From Oligoflexia bacterium (GTDB taxonomy: Bacteria > Bdellovibrionota > Bdellovibrionia > JABDDW01): 64,000 nt of DNA. The notes below the pieces were generated by a model. That model did no database searches. It had not been told where the DNA came from and worked only from the letters and a program-made list of their open reading frames with translations. Positions 36,647 to 45,884 of this stretch are shown piece by piece (position 1 is the first letter of the stretch; each line of letters starts with the position of its first letter). The stretch spans positions 248,001 through 312,000 of the forward strand of contig JADJXN010000014.1 of NCBI GenBank assembly GCA_016715815.1, given 5' to 3'. A program made the position numbers and the translations under genes.

Positions 36647-37552
36647 ATGTCACGTTTTAAAAAAATATTTTATAGAAAGCCACATTCTGCTTCACAGTTA
36701 GAGCTAGAAATACAGCACCCAAAGCAAAAAGATAGAAACCACCACATTGGCGGTAGAAGTTTTTATTTTTTTGATTTTGATGACAACGTCATTCATTTAC
36801 CAACACATCTGTATGTATTTCATAAAACTACAGGTCAGGAGCATGCACTTACTACCCATGAGTTTTCTGATATACAAACAAAACTTGGCAAAGAAGGCAT
36901 TTGGAAGGATTATGAATTAAGATTTGATGATCAAACCGGAAGCTTTCGCCGCTTTAGAGAGAAAAAAATAAGTCCATGGCAATATTGGTGGAAGGTTCAA
37001 CCCCTTGAAGAAGATATGAGGGCAGTTTTAAAAAGGCCTTTTGAAGAGTGGCGCGGGCCTAGTTGGAATTTTTTTTGGTACGCGGTTCATAATAAAAGAC
37101 CTATTTCAATTATTACAGCACGTGGGCACCACCCGGATACTTTAAAAAAGGGAATAAGCTTATTAAAAAAATGGGGCTTTATAACACATAAACCTAATTT
37201 TTTAAGTGTGTGGCCAGTGAGCCATAAACCAACTAGACTTTTGTTGGGGGATAAAGATTTAAATTTACATGCATCAGAGCTAAAAAAAATCGCTATAAAA
37301 AGCTCTGTGAGTGAGGCATTTAAAAATTATGGTGTTAACCCGGGGCATCGGTTTGGAATGTCTGACGATGATCCAGTAAATTTAAAACTTATTGTGGAGG
37401 CCATGCGTGATTTAAAAAAGATTTATCCTGATAATTCATTTTTTGTAATAGATACCCAGGGCGGAAAGCTTATAAAGCAGGAAATTTTTGTTGATCATGT
37501 TATTGAAAGCTCATTGCAGACTAAAAAGCAGCTTAGCTTTTTTGATGAATAA
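36647..37552 (+). CDS. HAD-like protein of unknown function
   Basis: 301 residues, starting directly after the fumC stop. SFYFFDFDDNVIHLP near residue 40 has the DxD of a HAD-type phosphatase first motif, PISIITARGHHPDT near 145 fits the second motif (hydrophobic strand ending in Thr), and LLGDKDL or FGMSDDDP may supply the acidic residues of the later motifs. A long cap-like insertion separates motifs I and II. Possible roles are phosphatase or polynucleotide phosphatase; the substrate is unknown. No signal peptide, so cytoplasmic. Confidence 0.6.
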   Translation: MSRFKKIFYRKPHSASQLELEIQHPKQKDRNHHIGGRSFYFFDFDDNVIHLPTHLYVFHKTTGQEHALTTHEFSDIQTKLGKEGIWKDYELRFDDQTGSFRRFREKKISPWQYWWKVQPLEEDMRAVLKRPFEEWRGPSWNFFWYAVHNKRPISIITARGHHPDTLKKGISLLKKWGFITHKPNFLSVWPVSHKPTRLLLGDKDLNLHASELKKIAIKSSVSEAFKNYGVNPGHRFGMSDDDPVNLKLIVEAMRDLKKIYPDNSFFVIDTQGGKLIKQEIFVDHVIESSLQTKKQLSFFDE

Positions 37553-37605
37553 TACCCCGCATCAGTCTTATCCTATAAAGTAGCTGTTCTTAAGAGGAGA
37601 TCAAA

Positions 37606-39633
37606 ATGAGATTATTTATTACAACTTTATTTATTTTTATATTTCAGTTTTCACAAGCCTCTCAAATTGGGTGTGAGACTACTTACCCCCTGTTTAATGC
37701 CTTTTTAAGCCAACACGTTCAGCACAAAAAACTTAATTCCCAACTTGAAGAAAGAACAATTACCCAATACATAAAACTTCTAGATCCTTCAAAAATTTAT
37801 TTACTCCAAAGTGATGTTGATAAAATTAAACAAGATCTTAGTGGCCTTTTTGAAAAAGTAGAAAAAAGAGAGTGTATTGCCGTAGAAGAGGCTCACCAGT
37901 TATTTGTTAAAAGAGTAGGCGAGGCTCTAGAGTTTACTAAAAAAACTTTAGGCTCTGATTTTAAATTCCAAGAAAAAACATCTATTACCATTAACCCAGA
38001 TAAAAGAGTTTACGCAAAAGATGTCAAAGAACTTCATGACCTGCAATTAAGATACATTCAGTTTCAAATTTCAAATTATCTTATTTCAGATATGAAATTA
38101 GCAGAGGCAAAGAAGAGTTTAATTCATCGCTATGAACTTGTTCATAAACAAGCAAGAGAAATTAAAAAAGATGATCTTTACGCCATCTTTCTAGATGCTT
38201 TTGCTTCAGCCCTTGACCCTCATTCAAATTTTATGTCTAAAGATAACTCTGAGGATTTTGATATTGGTATGCGCCTCTCATTAGAGGGTATTGGTGCAAC
38301 ACTAAGCTCTCAAGATGGCTACACCGTTGTAGAAAACCTTGTTCCCGGTGGGCCTGCATTTAAATCAGGAGAAGTGGAGCCAAAGGATAAAATTATTGCC
38401 GTAGCCCAAGGGGAGAAGGGTAAGTTTCAAGACGTTATAGACATGCCTTTAAGGGATGTAGTTAAGCTTATTCGTGGTAAAAAGGGGACAAAAGTTAAAT
38501 TAAATATTTTGCGTCAAGGTAAAAATACGCAGCGCCTTGTTGTGACAATAACGAGAGATAAAATAGATCTAAAAGACGAAGCTGCTAAAATTACCTATAT
38601 TGATAAAAAAATAAAAACAGACTCAGGTGTTGAAAAATTTAAAATTGGCGTCATTGATCTGCCATCTTTTTACGCTGATTCTGAAACTGGCCGTTCTTGC
38701 TCTGAAGATGTAAAACGCTTAGTAAAAGAAGCTAATGCAAAAAAAGTAGATGGTCTTATTTTAGATTTATCTAAAAATGGTGGTGGGGTTTTGGGTGAGG
38801 CAGTAAAGGTAGCAGGTATTTTTATTAAAAAAGGAAATATTGTTGAAACCCAAGATGCAGATAGCCGAGTGGAGTTATTAAGTGATTTAGATAGCCAAAT
38901 GCTCTACAAGGGGCCACTTGTTGTATTAACCAGCAGGCTTAGTGCCTCAGCATCTGAAATTGTAGCCGGTGCTTTAAAAGACTACAGGCGTGCAGTCATT
39001 GTGGGTTCAGATAGAACTTTTGGTAAAGGCACTGTTCAGCAGGTAATGAGGTTAAGAGATAATATGGGTGCTGTGAAAGTTACCTCTGGAATGTTTTTTA
39101 TACCAAGTGGAAACTCCACTCAAGAAATGGGAGTTGAGTCTGATATTACTATTCCAAGCCAATACTCAACAAAAGAGTTTAGTGAGCAAGCTTTAGATTA
39201 CGCTTTACCTAAAAAAGCATTGAGCGCCTTTTTATCAGAAGAAGCAAATGGTAAGCCTGGTATTAACGGGGATTATTATTTACCCATAGAGGATTCACAA
39301 ATTGAAAAACTAAAAAAATCTTCAAAGGCAAGGGTGGCTCAAAGTAAAGAATTTTCTAAAATTTTAACTGAGCTTAAAGAGGCTGAAGAGAAAAATGGCA
39401 TTCTAAATCTTCAAGATGTTATGAAGAAAAACCAAGCCTCAAACAAGGAGCGTGATAAGAAAAACAAACGCCGCTCAGGACTAGTTGACCCTGATTATGT
39501 CAAGCAACCTGCTATTCAAGAGGCTAGTGATATAGCAACAGACCTTATTATTCTTCATAGGGAAAAAATGAGCTTGGCTATAAAAGGGGCGAGTAAATTA
39601 CAAGGTAATTTGAAGTCTGTCCACTTGCCTTGA
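37606..39633 (+). CDS. prc: C-terminal processing protease, S41 family
   Basis: 675 residues with a signal peptide (ending FQFSQAS), an N-terminal helical domain, a PDZ domain (~245-320; NLVPGGPAFKSGEVEPKDKI) and the S41 catalytic core with the Ser in TSRLSASASEIVAGALK and the Lys in FGKGTVQQV. A C-terminal extension of the Prc/Tsp type follows. It should act in the periplasm, trimming or degrading proteins from unstructured C-termini. AGGAGA precedes the ATG. Its last 36 bases overlap the convergent phosphoesterase gene. Confidence 0.9.
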   Translation: MRLFITTLFIFIFQFSQASQIGCETTYPLFNAFLSQHVQHKKLNSQLEERTITQYIKLLDPSKIYLLQSDVDKIKQDLSGLFEKVEKRECIAVEEAHQLFVKRVGEALEFTKKTLGSDFKFQEKTSITINPDKRVYAKDVKELHDLQLRYIQFQISNYLISDMKLAEAKKSLIHRYELVHKQAREIKKDDLYAIFLDAFASALDPHSNFMSKDNSEDFDIGMRLSLEGIGATLSSQDGYTVVENLVPGGPAFKSGEVEPKDKIIAVAQGEKGKFQDVIDMPLRDVVKLIRGKKGTKVKLNILRQGKNTQRLVVTITRDKIDLKDEAAKITYIDKKIKTDSGVEKFKIGVIDLPSFYADSETGRSCSEDVKRLVKEANAKKVDGLILDLSKNGGGVLGEAVKVAGIFIKKGNIVETQDADSRVELLSDLDSQMLYKGPLVVLTSRLSASASEIVAGALKDYRRAVIVGSDRTFGKGTVQQVMRLRDNMGAVKVTSGMFFIPSGNSTQEMGVESDITIPSQYSTKEFSEQALDYALPKKALSAFLSEEANGKPGINGDYYLPIEDSQIEKLKKSSKARVAQSKEFSKILTELKEAEEKNGILNLQDVMKKNQASNKERDKKNKRRSGLVDPDYVKQPAIQEASDIATDLIILHREKMSLAIKGASKLQGNLKSVHLP

Positions 39634-40350
39634 ATTTTGGTCTTCACTAAATTCTTCAAGCAATACTGAATCAAAATTTACTACAAGAGGCATATTAATA
39701 ATACCTCTAGCATAACTAAGGGCTTCATCCTCAGGAGTTTTTCTGGGAATGTAACCTAAGGTAAGGTGGGGCACGTAGTTTTCCTCTTGCGTGTGGCCTT
39801 CGGGTAAAAATTTTCTAAATTCGTCGTGCCATGTTTTAAGCTTTGTTGAACTCTCTTCATCAGGAATGAGCCATAAATATTTATCATTAACTATTTCAAC
39901 AGATTTAAACGTAATTGTTTTAACAGAAGGAAGCTCATTGAAATTAAGTTTTTTAAGTAGTTCTCTTTGAATTTTATCTGCCGTCTCAGAAAATAAAACA
40001 GTTATGTGTGCTGGAATTTTTTTGCTTAACGGGTCAAAGCGTGCACGTACTTGTTCAATTGTTGAGGCCTGTTCTTTATTGGCTATAAGTAAAACATCTC
40101 TTTGAATAAATGGAGGTGGGGTTTGGGGGCGTTGATGGTGTCCACCACGGTGACGTCTGTTTTTATTGCCACGTCTTTGGTTTTGGTTTGGGCCACTTTG
40201 TTGACTCTGTTGTCTTCTTTGTTGTGAGTTTTGCTTATTTTGCTCATTTGAGCGTTGATTTTGGTTTGGGCCACTTTGCCCTTGCTCTTGGTTGTTATTT
40301 TTATGCTTTTGACGTGATGGGTGTTGACCTAACTGTCTTCTTTTAAACAT
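39598..40350 (-). CDS. 2H phosphoesterase (LigT-like) with Q/N/R-rich N-terminus
   Basis: 250 residues. The first ~85 are low complexity, dominated by Gln, Asn, Arg, Gly and His, with GPNQNQR repeated. The remaining ~165 form a 2H phosphoesterase domain with the paired motifs HITVLFSE and HLTLGYIP. Relatives (LigT/2'-5' RNA ligase, CPDases) act on RNA 2',3'-cyclic phosphates or similar bonds. The basic low-complexity tail would suit RNA binding. The 3' end overlaps prc by 36 bases in convergent orientation. Confidence 0.75.
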   Translation of the reverse strand: MFKRRQLGQHPSRQKHKNNNQEQGQSGPNQNQRSNEQNKQNSQQRRQQSQQSGPNQNQRRGNKNRRHRGGHHQRPQTPPPFIQRDVLLIANKEQASTIEQVRARFDPLSKKIPAHITVLFSETADKIQRELLKKLNFNELPSVKTITFKSVEIVNDKYLWLIPDEESSTKLKTWHDEFRKFLPEGHTQEENYVPHLTLGYIPRKTPEDEALSYARGIINMPLVVNFDSVLLEEFSEDQNSRQVDRLQITL

Positions 40351-40411
40351 GGGCTCATTTTGTATGAAATGGTGCTTTTAAGTCAAGCTAAACCCATGCT
40401 AAATAGGGTGG

Positions 40412-41311
40412 GTGCAAAAGAGATTTAAAAAAGTTTATATAGAAATAAGCAATGTTTGTAACTTTCAGTGTGAGTTTTGCCCTGAGGTTTTAAGAGATAA
40501 AAAGTTTATCACCTATGAAAATTTGGAACATGTTTTAAGCCAAGTAGCTCCCTTAGCGGAAGAGGTTTGCTATCATTTAATGGGGGAGCCGCTTTTGCAT
40601 GAAAAATTTTGCGAATTTATAAGCTTAGCTGAAAAATTAAATATCCCATTAAATATCACATCAAACGGGGCACTTCTTAATTTAAAAAACCAAGAGGCGC
40701 TTTTAAACAGTACTATAAGGCAGGTTAATTTTTCATTGCATAGTTTTGAAGCCAACTTTCCTGAGAGTGATGTGAGAAGCTACTTAAAAAAGATATTTGC
40801 TTTTACCCGCCAAGCTTTATTGTTGCGCCCTGATTTATATATAAATTTTAGAATGTGGAATTTAAAACCTAATGAGCCGCAAAGCTTCATTTCTGAAACA
40901 GTATATAAAGAAATTAAAAATGAATTTGGTTACACTTTTAAAAATGTAGATGTAGCCTGGAGAAAAAGTAAAAAAATTACTGGCAGACTTTATTTGAATT
41001 TTGATTCACGCTTTGTGTGGCCATCAATGCATTTACCCATTGTGGGTCTAGAGGGCACTTGTTATGGTTTAAAATCTCACATTGGGATTTTGGCTGATGG
41101 CACTGTTGTACCATGTTGTTTAGATAAAGAAGGGGTTATTAATCTTGGCAATATTTATGAAAGTAATTTAAGTGAAATTTTAAAATCACCCAGGGCTGAA
41201 GCAATTATGGGCGGTTTTCATAAAGGTTTAAGAGTTGAAGAGCTTTGTCAAAAATGCAGTTTTATTAATAGGTTTAAAGTGCCTAAGCAAGAGCAGTATG
41301 TACGCGCCTAA
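40412..41311 (+). CDS. Radical SAM/SPASM protein
   Basis: 299 residues. The radical SAM cluster motif CNFQCEFC is at residues ~13-20 in CxxxCxxC form, with SAM-binding MGEPLLH and ITSNGALL. C-terminal cysteines (VVPCCLDKEGVINLGNIY and ELCQKCSF) form a SPASM-like auxiliary cluster region. The start is a GTG. Such proteins modify peptides or act as anaerobic maturases, but no precursor peptide gene is evident beside it. Its 3' end overlaps the convergent yebC-like gene by 29 bases. Confidence 0.8.
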   Translation: MQKRFKKVYIEISNVCNFQCEFCPEVLRDKKFITYENLEHVLSQVAPLAEEVCYHLMGEPLLHEKFCEFISLAEKLNIPLNITSNGALLNLKNQEALLNSTIRQVNFSLHSFEANFPESDVRSYLKKIFAFTRQALLLRPDLYINFRMWNLKPNEPQSFISETVYKEIKNEFGYTFKNVDVAWRKSKKITGRLYLNFDSRFVWPSMHLPIVGLEGTCYGLKSHIGILADGTVVPCCLDKEGVINLGNIYESNLSEILKSPRAEAIMGGFHKGLRVEELCQKCSFINRFKVPKQEQYVRA

Positions 41312-41987
41312 CATCATCATGTGCGCTTACTGCTTGAAGTAGCTCCACCACTTCTTTCTTTTTTGCATCTTCAAGTTTTGTTTGGTTTTTTGCTTCATAG
41401 GCAAATTCTGCTTTTGCTACACCCCAACCGCGTGAGGTGAGTGCTGTCTTTACTGAATCTAAATCTGTTGGGTCCGTATAGAAGCAGGCTAAATTTTTAT
41501 CTAATTTTTCAACATTTTGTGCATTCACTTCAATGGCTTCAGTTTCTAAATCCTCAGGGAGATTTTGATTAGTAGCTTCAACAATTCCAACTTTTTGAAA
41601 CATCCAGGCAACACTTCCTGGTTCTCCCAAATTCCCACTGTAATCTTTAAATAAAGATTTAAGTTCTGAAACAGTGCGGTTTCTATTATCTGTCAAAGCC
41701 TCAACCATTACAGCTACACCGTGTGGAGCATAGCCCTCATACATGACATCTTCATAGTTAACACCTTCTAAAAGGCCTGCTCCTTTTTTTATGGCCTTTT
41801 CTATATTGTCTCGGGGCATGCTGGCAGCCCTTGCATCTTCAATGGCAGCTCGTAGGCGTGCATTTCCATCCGGGTCGGGGCCACCAAGGCGAGCGGCAAC
41901 GGAAATCTCTTTTGAGAGTTTTGTAAATACGTTGCCTTTTTTTGCAGCTTGTTCGTCTTTATAGCCTTGTATCCAACCTCGACCCAT
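41283..41987 (-). CDS. yebC: YebC/PmpR family regulator
   Basis: 234 residues with the conserved YebC segments KLSKEISVAARLGGPDPDGN, MPRDNIEKAIKKG and YEGYAPHGVAVMVEALTDN. Members have been described as transcription regulators and, more recently, as ribosome-associated factors helping translation of proline stretches. The start MGRGWIQGYKDEQAAKKG replaces the commoner MAGHSKW opening. An AAGGAGATTC site precedes the ATG. Confidence 0.9.
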   Translation of the reverse strand: MGRGWIQGYKDEQAAKKGNVFTKLSKEISVAARLGGPDPDGNARLRAAIEDARAASMPRDNIEKAIKKGAGLLEGVNYEDVMYEGYAPHGVAVMVEALTDNRNRTVSELKSLFKDYSGNLGEPGSVAWMFQKVGIVEATNQNLPEDLETEAIEVNAQNVEKLDKNLACFYTDPTDLDSVKTALTSRGWGVAKAEFAYEAKNQTKLEDAKKKEVVELLQAVSAHDDVRRVHTALA

Positions 41988-42116
41988 AGAATCTCCTTCA
42001 TTTTTTTTGGTTATAGCAGGGGCTTTTAATGGGTGGCAAGCTTAAATCTTGGTATTACTTTTGCTCTTTAAAAGGCCATTGAAATTAAAAGCAATACTAG
42101 ATACTTAAAAGGGTTT

Positions 42117-42917
42117 ATGAGAGTACGTTTTTTGTTACTTCTGTTCATCATTTTACCACTATCAGTGCAGGCTGGTAGAGGCGATGAGATCATGTCAATC
42201 TTACTTAATAGAGGTAATACCTTTGAAGCCTCAACAGTGCCAGGAATTCTTAAGCTAATTATCAAAAAAAGTATGTCCGCTTCGTTTGATAGAACTCCTG
42301 AAATTGAAAACCTGTATAGAAATCTTGAAATGTATGCACCTTTTAGTTTTAGCCACAGAAACATAGTTTTAGACAAACTTTTGGCACTAACACCTGAGGA
42401 GATAAAACACATCAGAGTAGAGGATATTGTAAATTTAGTTGAAAGGGGCTGGAAATTAGCAGATATAAGTCAGCTTCAAAAACTAATAAATTTATTAAAT
42501 AAGCCCTTTAGAGATGAGGCATTAAGAGCGATTGCAAAAATAATTTTAAAATTTGATAAAACCCATATTAAGTCTATTGAACTACTTTTGAATGCTGCTA
42601 AAAAAAATAATTCCCTAGCTGTGCGTGCTACAAATGACTTGCTTACTACTTCTGAAAAAAACTGGGCAGAAAATAGAATTCTGGAGTTTGCAAAAGATGC
42701 CCAACTAAGCAGCCATATAGCAAGACTTCTAGTGCATGAAGAATATAATTCTATTCCTAGTGTTGAGATGGTAGAGGCCATAATAAAAAATTTGGGTGGG
42801 AATATAGCAGCAATAAAACTATTGTTATTCTACTTAGAAGATAAATTTCCTGAAACTCATACTGCCTACACGCAAAATCCCTGCGGAAGTTTATTAAAAG
42901 ACATTCAAAAACTGTGA
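42117..42917 (+). CDS. Secreted helical-repeat protein of unknown function
   Basis: 266 residues with a signal peptide (MRVRFLLLLFIILPLSVQA) and a mature part made of amphipathic helices, such as ISQLQKLINLLNKPFRDEAL and HIKSIELLLNAAKKNNSLAV. This suggests a HEAT/ARM-like solenoid, but I recognise no family. It overlaps the convergent MnmC-like gene by 24 bases at its 3' end. Confidence 0.65.
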   Translation: MRVRFLLLLFIILPLSVQAGRGDEIMSILLNRGNTFEASTVPGILKLIIKKSMSASFDRTPEIENLYRNLEMYAPFSFSHRNIVLDKLLALTPEEIKHIRVEDIVNLVERGWKLADISQLQKLINLLNKPFRDEALRAIAKIILKFDKTHIKSIELLLNAAKKNNSLAVRATNDLLTTSEKNWAENRILEFAKDAQLSSHIARLLVHEEYNSIPSVEMVEAIIKNLGGNIAAIKLLLFYLEDKFPETHTAYTQNPCGSLLKDIQKL

Positions 42918-43712
42918 GTGATTTGCTATTTTTAGGCCAAAGTTTTCTCTCTCAATTAAACTTATGTCAACAGGGTAACCACAGGAAGATCTTTGCCATT
43001 TCAAAGGCCATTTGTTATTAAGGGGTAATTCTAATTCCTTAAAATTTGTTGAAGCCACTGTGGATTCTCGCTTCATGCCAAGGCCTAAACCATGTCCAAC
43101 AAAAAATCCTGCATTTAAAAGGGCTGCTCTAATTCGTGTAGCTTGGCTGTAGGTAATTAGCGTGCACTGCTTATTCTTGCAAAGCTCAAAGTAACGGTTA
43201 AAAATACTCACCCCCCAAAGGTTGGGGTTTAAAGCGGGGGAGTAAGGGTCATGAAATATTATGTCAGGTGCGGGATAATCCAGATTTATTGTTTTTGTTA
43301 AGTCTCCTTCAATAATACGCCACTGCACAAAATTATCTTGATAAAACTTATTTTTTAAAAGCTGAGCAAGTAGATGTTTATGCCGTTCAATATGAGAAAA
43401 TTGGTTTTTGTTTTGAAAAGCAAAGTCTAGAATTTCTAAATCAAACTCAAAGCTTAAAATGGTTAAGCTATTACTTTTAGCCTCCACTGCTGCTTCATAA
43501 GCGGCAATGCTATTTGAAGCAGCCCCTAGGCCTATATCAAATACAACTTGTGGTTTAAGCCTTAGTTTTTCTTTTAGTTTGGATTGCTTAATATATATCT
43601 CTTGGGCTTCATAAATAGGGCCTGCGGGGTGAAACTTTTCCTGTAAAACAAGGTCTCTGAGTGTGTTTTCACCGCTCAAAGTCTGAATAATTTCAAATCT
43701 AGGTTTTGCCAT
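42894..43712 (-). CDS. MnmC-like (MnmD) tRNA methyltransferase
   Basis: About 272 residues resembling the MnmC methyltransferase domain (MnmC2/DUF752). It has a SAM-binding segment VVFDIGLGAASNSIA, an acidic catalytic motif IIFHDPYSPALNPNLWG and the C-terminal SYSQATRIRAAL/GFFVGHGLGLGMKRESTVA-type block (here ITYSQATRIRAALL). It would methylate the aminomethyl group at wobble uridine in tRNA. The MnmC oxidase half is absent. The frame is open to 43748, but GGAG five bases before the ATG at 43712 (MAKPRF) fixes the start. Confidence 0.8.
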   Translation of the reverse strand: MAKPRFEIIQTLSGENTLRDLVLQEKFHPAGPIYEAQEIYIKQSKLKEKLRLKPQVVFDIGLGAASNSIAAYEAAVEAKSNSLTILSFEFDLEILDFAFQNKNQFSHIERHKHLLAQLLKNKFYQDNFVQWRIIEGDLTKTINLDYPAPDIIFHDPYSPALNPNLWGVSIFNRYFELCKNKQCTLITYSQATRIRAALLNAGFFVGHGLGLGMKRESTVASTNFKELELPLNNKWPLKWQRSSCGYPVDISLIERENFGLKIANHSQFLNVF

Positions 43713-43749
43713 TGCGCTCCGCTTATTATTTAGGCATATTACATACACT

Positions 43750-44481
43750 ATGTTTACCCATATTTCATTTTATAAATTTGTTGAGATAAATAACACCGAA
43801 GAGCTCAAAGCCAGTCTCAAAGACATGTGCATAAAATTTAATCTTAAGGGAACAATCTTACTAGCCTCTGAGGGCATTAATGGTATGCTTGCCGGTGAAA
43901 AAACCAATATTGATTTATTTATTTCAGAGCTTCAAAAAGATCAGCGCTTTGAAAGCGGTATTTTATATAAATTTAACACCACTGAAAATGCTCCTTTTAA
44001 GCGAATGCTTGTTAAAATTAAAAAAGAAATTCTTACTTTTAAAGAACCTCAAATAAAACCACACATAAAAACCGGAAAATATGTAAAGCCAACTCAGCTT
44101 CGTGACTGGCTTCGCAAAGGTGAGAACTTGGTGCTTCTTGACACACGCAATGATTATGAGGTGGAGTGTGGAACTTTTAAAGATGCCATAAACCCAAACA
44201 TAAAATATTTCACACATTTTAAAGATTACATTAATGCGCATGCAGGAGAACTTAAAGACAAAAAAGTAGTTGCCTTTTGTACAGGTGGAATTCGTTGTGA
44301 AAAGGCCACAGCTTACATGATGGAAAAAGGCATTGATGATGTTTATCAAATTGAAGGTGGGATTTTAAAATATCTTGAAGAAACTGGCGGGGAGTTTTGG
44401 CAGGGCGACTGTTTTGTGTTTGACCACCGCAGAGCCATAGATTGTGAGCTTCATGAAGTCCCGGCAGAGCGTAAAGTCTAA
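43750..44481 (+). CDS. trhO: tRNA uridine-34 hydroxylase (rhodanese-like)
   Basis: 243 residues of the TrhO/YceA family. The N-terminal acylphosphatase-like domain (LKGTILLASEGINGMLAG) is followed by a rhodanese domain with the catalytic-Cys loop VAFCTGGIRCEKATAYM and the C-terminal GGEFWQGDCFVFDHRR. The enzyme uses oxygen to make 5-hydroxyuridine at tRNA position 34, so with the divergent MnmC-like gene next door it targets the same wobble base. The next methyltransferase frame overlaps its 3' end. Confidence 0.92.
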   Translation: MFTHISFYKFVEINNTEELKASLKDMCIKFNLKGTILLASEGINGMLAGEKTNIDLFISELQKDQRFESGILYKFNTTENAPFKRMLVKIKKEILTFKEPQIKPHIKTGKYVKPTQLRDWLRKGENLVLLDTRNDYEVECGTFKDAINPNIKYFTHFKDYINAHAGELKDKKVVAFCTGGIRCEKATAYMMEKGIDDVYQIEGGILKYLEETGGEFWQGDCFVFDHRRAIDCELHEVPAERKV

Positions 44482-45277
44482 TAAAGTTAAATCTGAATTA
44501 TTAACTGAGCAAAGTGTGGAGCTTTTAAAAGAGCTTCATTTATTAACTCCTGATGGGCACTTAAATGCAGATGCCAGGAGAAAACTTAAGCAAGTAAATC
44601 ATCTTATTCAGCTTATTCAACCAGCATTAAATGATATTTTAGAGCGTCACCAAAATGTTCATGTGGTGGATGTGGGAGCGGGGAAATCTTATCTTGGTTT
44701 TATTTTATATGATGTGTTTTTTAAAAAAAATAATCTATGCGAAGTAACTAGTATTGAAACGCGTGAGGATTTAACTAAAAAAGCAAAAGTCTTGAGCGAA
44801 AAGCTTGGCTTTAAAATGAATTTTTTAAATCTAAAAGTTGATGAAGCTAACCTTGATAAACGTGTGCATTTATTAACAGCACTGCATGCATGTGACACAG
44901 CAACTGATGATGCCATTACAATGGGTATTAAAAATAATGCAGACTACATAGCCCTTGTTCCGTGTTGCCAGGCAGAGGTTGCAGAGCAGTTAAAGAGGAT
45001 TAAAACTGCTGATGTTATTAATGAGCTTTGGGCCCAAGGAATTCATAGGCGAGAGTTTGCAAGCCATTTAACCAATGTTATGCGTTGCCTTGTGTTAGAG
45101 ACTTTTGGCTACAATGTAACGGTAACTGAGCTTGTGGGGTGGGAGCATTCTTTAAAAAATGAATTTATCTTTGCAAAGCGAGTAAACAAAGAAAATAAAC
45201 AAGCTAAAGAAAAGTTATTAAGCTTAATTGAAAAAATACCTATTAAACCAAAAGTTTTGTTACAATTAGGGCTGTGA
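44453..45277 (+). CDS. METTL25/RRNAD1-like SAM methyltransferase
   Basis: About 274 residues. VHVVDVGAGKSYLGFIL is the SAM-binding motif I, and HLLTALHACDTATDDAI with LVPCCQAEVAEQL matches the conserved Asp-Pro/Cys-Cys pattern of the Methyltransf_32 (METTL25/RRNAD1-like) group. The frame opens at 44444, but MKSRQSV at 44453 is also plausible; both overlap the end of trhO. The target is unknown, but its position between a tRNA and an rRNA modification gene suggests RNA. Confidence 0.72.
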   Translation: MKSRQSVKSNKVKSELLTEQSVELLKELHLLTPDGHLNADARRKLKQVNHLIQLIQPALNDILERHQNVHVVDVGAGKSYLGFILYDVFFKKNNLCEVTSIETREDLTKKAKVLSEKLGFKMNFLNLKVDEANLDKRVHLLTALHACDTATDDAITMGIKNNADYIALVPCCQAEVAEQLKRIKTADVINELWAQGIHRREFASHLTNVMRCLVLETFGYNVTVTELVGWEHSLKNEFIFAKRVNKENKQAKEKLLSLIEKIPIKPKVLLQLGL

Positions 45278-45882
45278 AATACCACACTGATTTAATTGAC
45301 GGAAAACTTCAGCTCGTGTTTGAAGACAAAAACTTCACTCCGTTGTTTGTTGACTTTGCTACGGGCTCAACCGGCTATCGTATTAGGCACCCTTCCTATG
45401 AGCTTATTTATGCTGCTATTGGAAAAGCAAAAGGGCTTAAGGTTTTAGATGCTACTGCGGGGTGGGGGACCGATGCTTTTATTTTAGCTAATCTTGAATG
45501 TAAGGTAACAGCCCTTGAAAATAATGATATTGTTTTTAGGCTTTTGCAAGACGGCTTAAGGCGCGCCAGTGACGTGGCCACAAGAATACATTTGTTAAAG
45601 CAAGATTTTTTTGAATTTGCTAAAACTACATTTGAAAGCTTTGATGTCATTTACCTTGACCCTATGTTTGATGATGATGAAGACAAAACCGCTTTGCCTA
45701 AAAAAGAAATGCAGGTTTTAAAAGAATTAGTAGGTACTACTCAAGACGCACACAAATATCTTGAAGTTGCTTTAAATATGAAACCTAAAAGAGTGGTACT
45801 TAAACGCCCTTTGAAAGCACCACAAATATCAAACCCAAAGTTCTCAGTTGAGGGCTCCAGCATCCGTTTTGATATTTACTAA
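45274..45882 (+). CDS. rsmJ: 16S rRNA (guanine1516-N2)-methyltransferase RsmJ
   Basis: 202 residues, somewhat short for the family. Diagnostic segments are FVDFATGSTGYRIRHP, LDATAGWGTDAFILA, VIYLDPMFDDD and KRVVLKRPL, all matching E. coli RsmJ. The start is a GTG in a four-base overlap (GTGA) with the preceding methyltransferase, so translation is coupled. The shortness reflects a reduced N-terminus. The family B inverted repeat begins two bases after its stop. Confidence 0.88.
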   Translation: MKYHTDLIDGKLQLVFEDKNFTPLFVDFATGSTGYRIRHPSYELIYAAIGKAKGLKVLDATAGWGTDAFILANLECKVTALENNDIVFRLLQDGLRRASDVATRIHLLKQDFFEFAKTTFESFDVIYLDPMFDDDEDKTALPKKEMQVLKELVGTTQDAHKYLEVALNMKPKRVVLKRPLKAPQISNPKFSVEGSSIRFDIY

Positions 45883-45884
45883 AT

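Noticed and set aside
40110..40346. Forward frame rich in Gly, Phe, Val and His
   Set aside because: It is the antisense of the Q/N/R-rich tail of the phosphoesterase gene.
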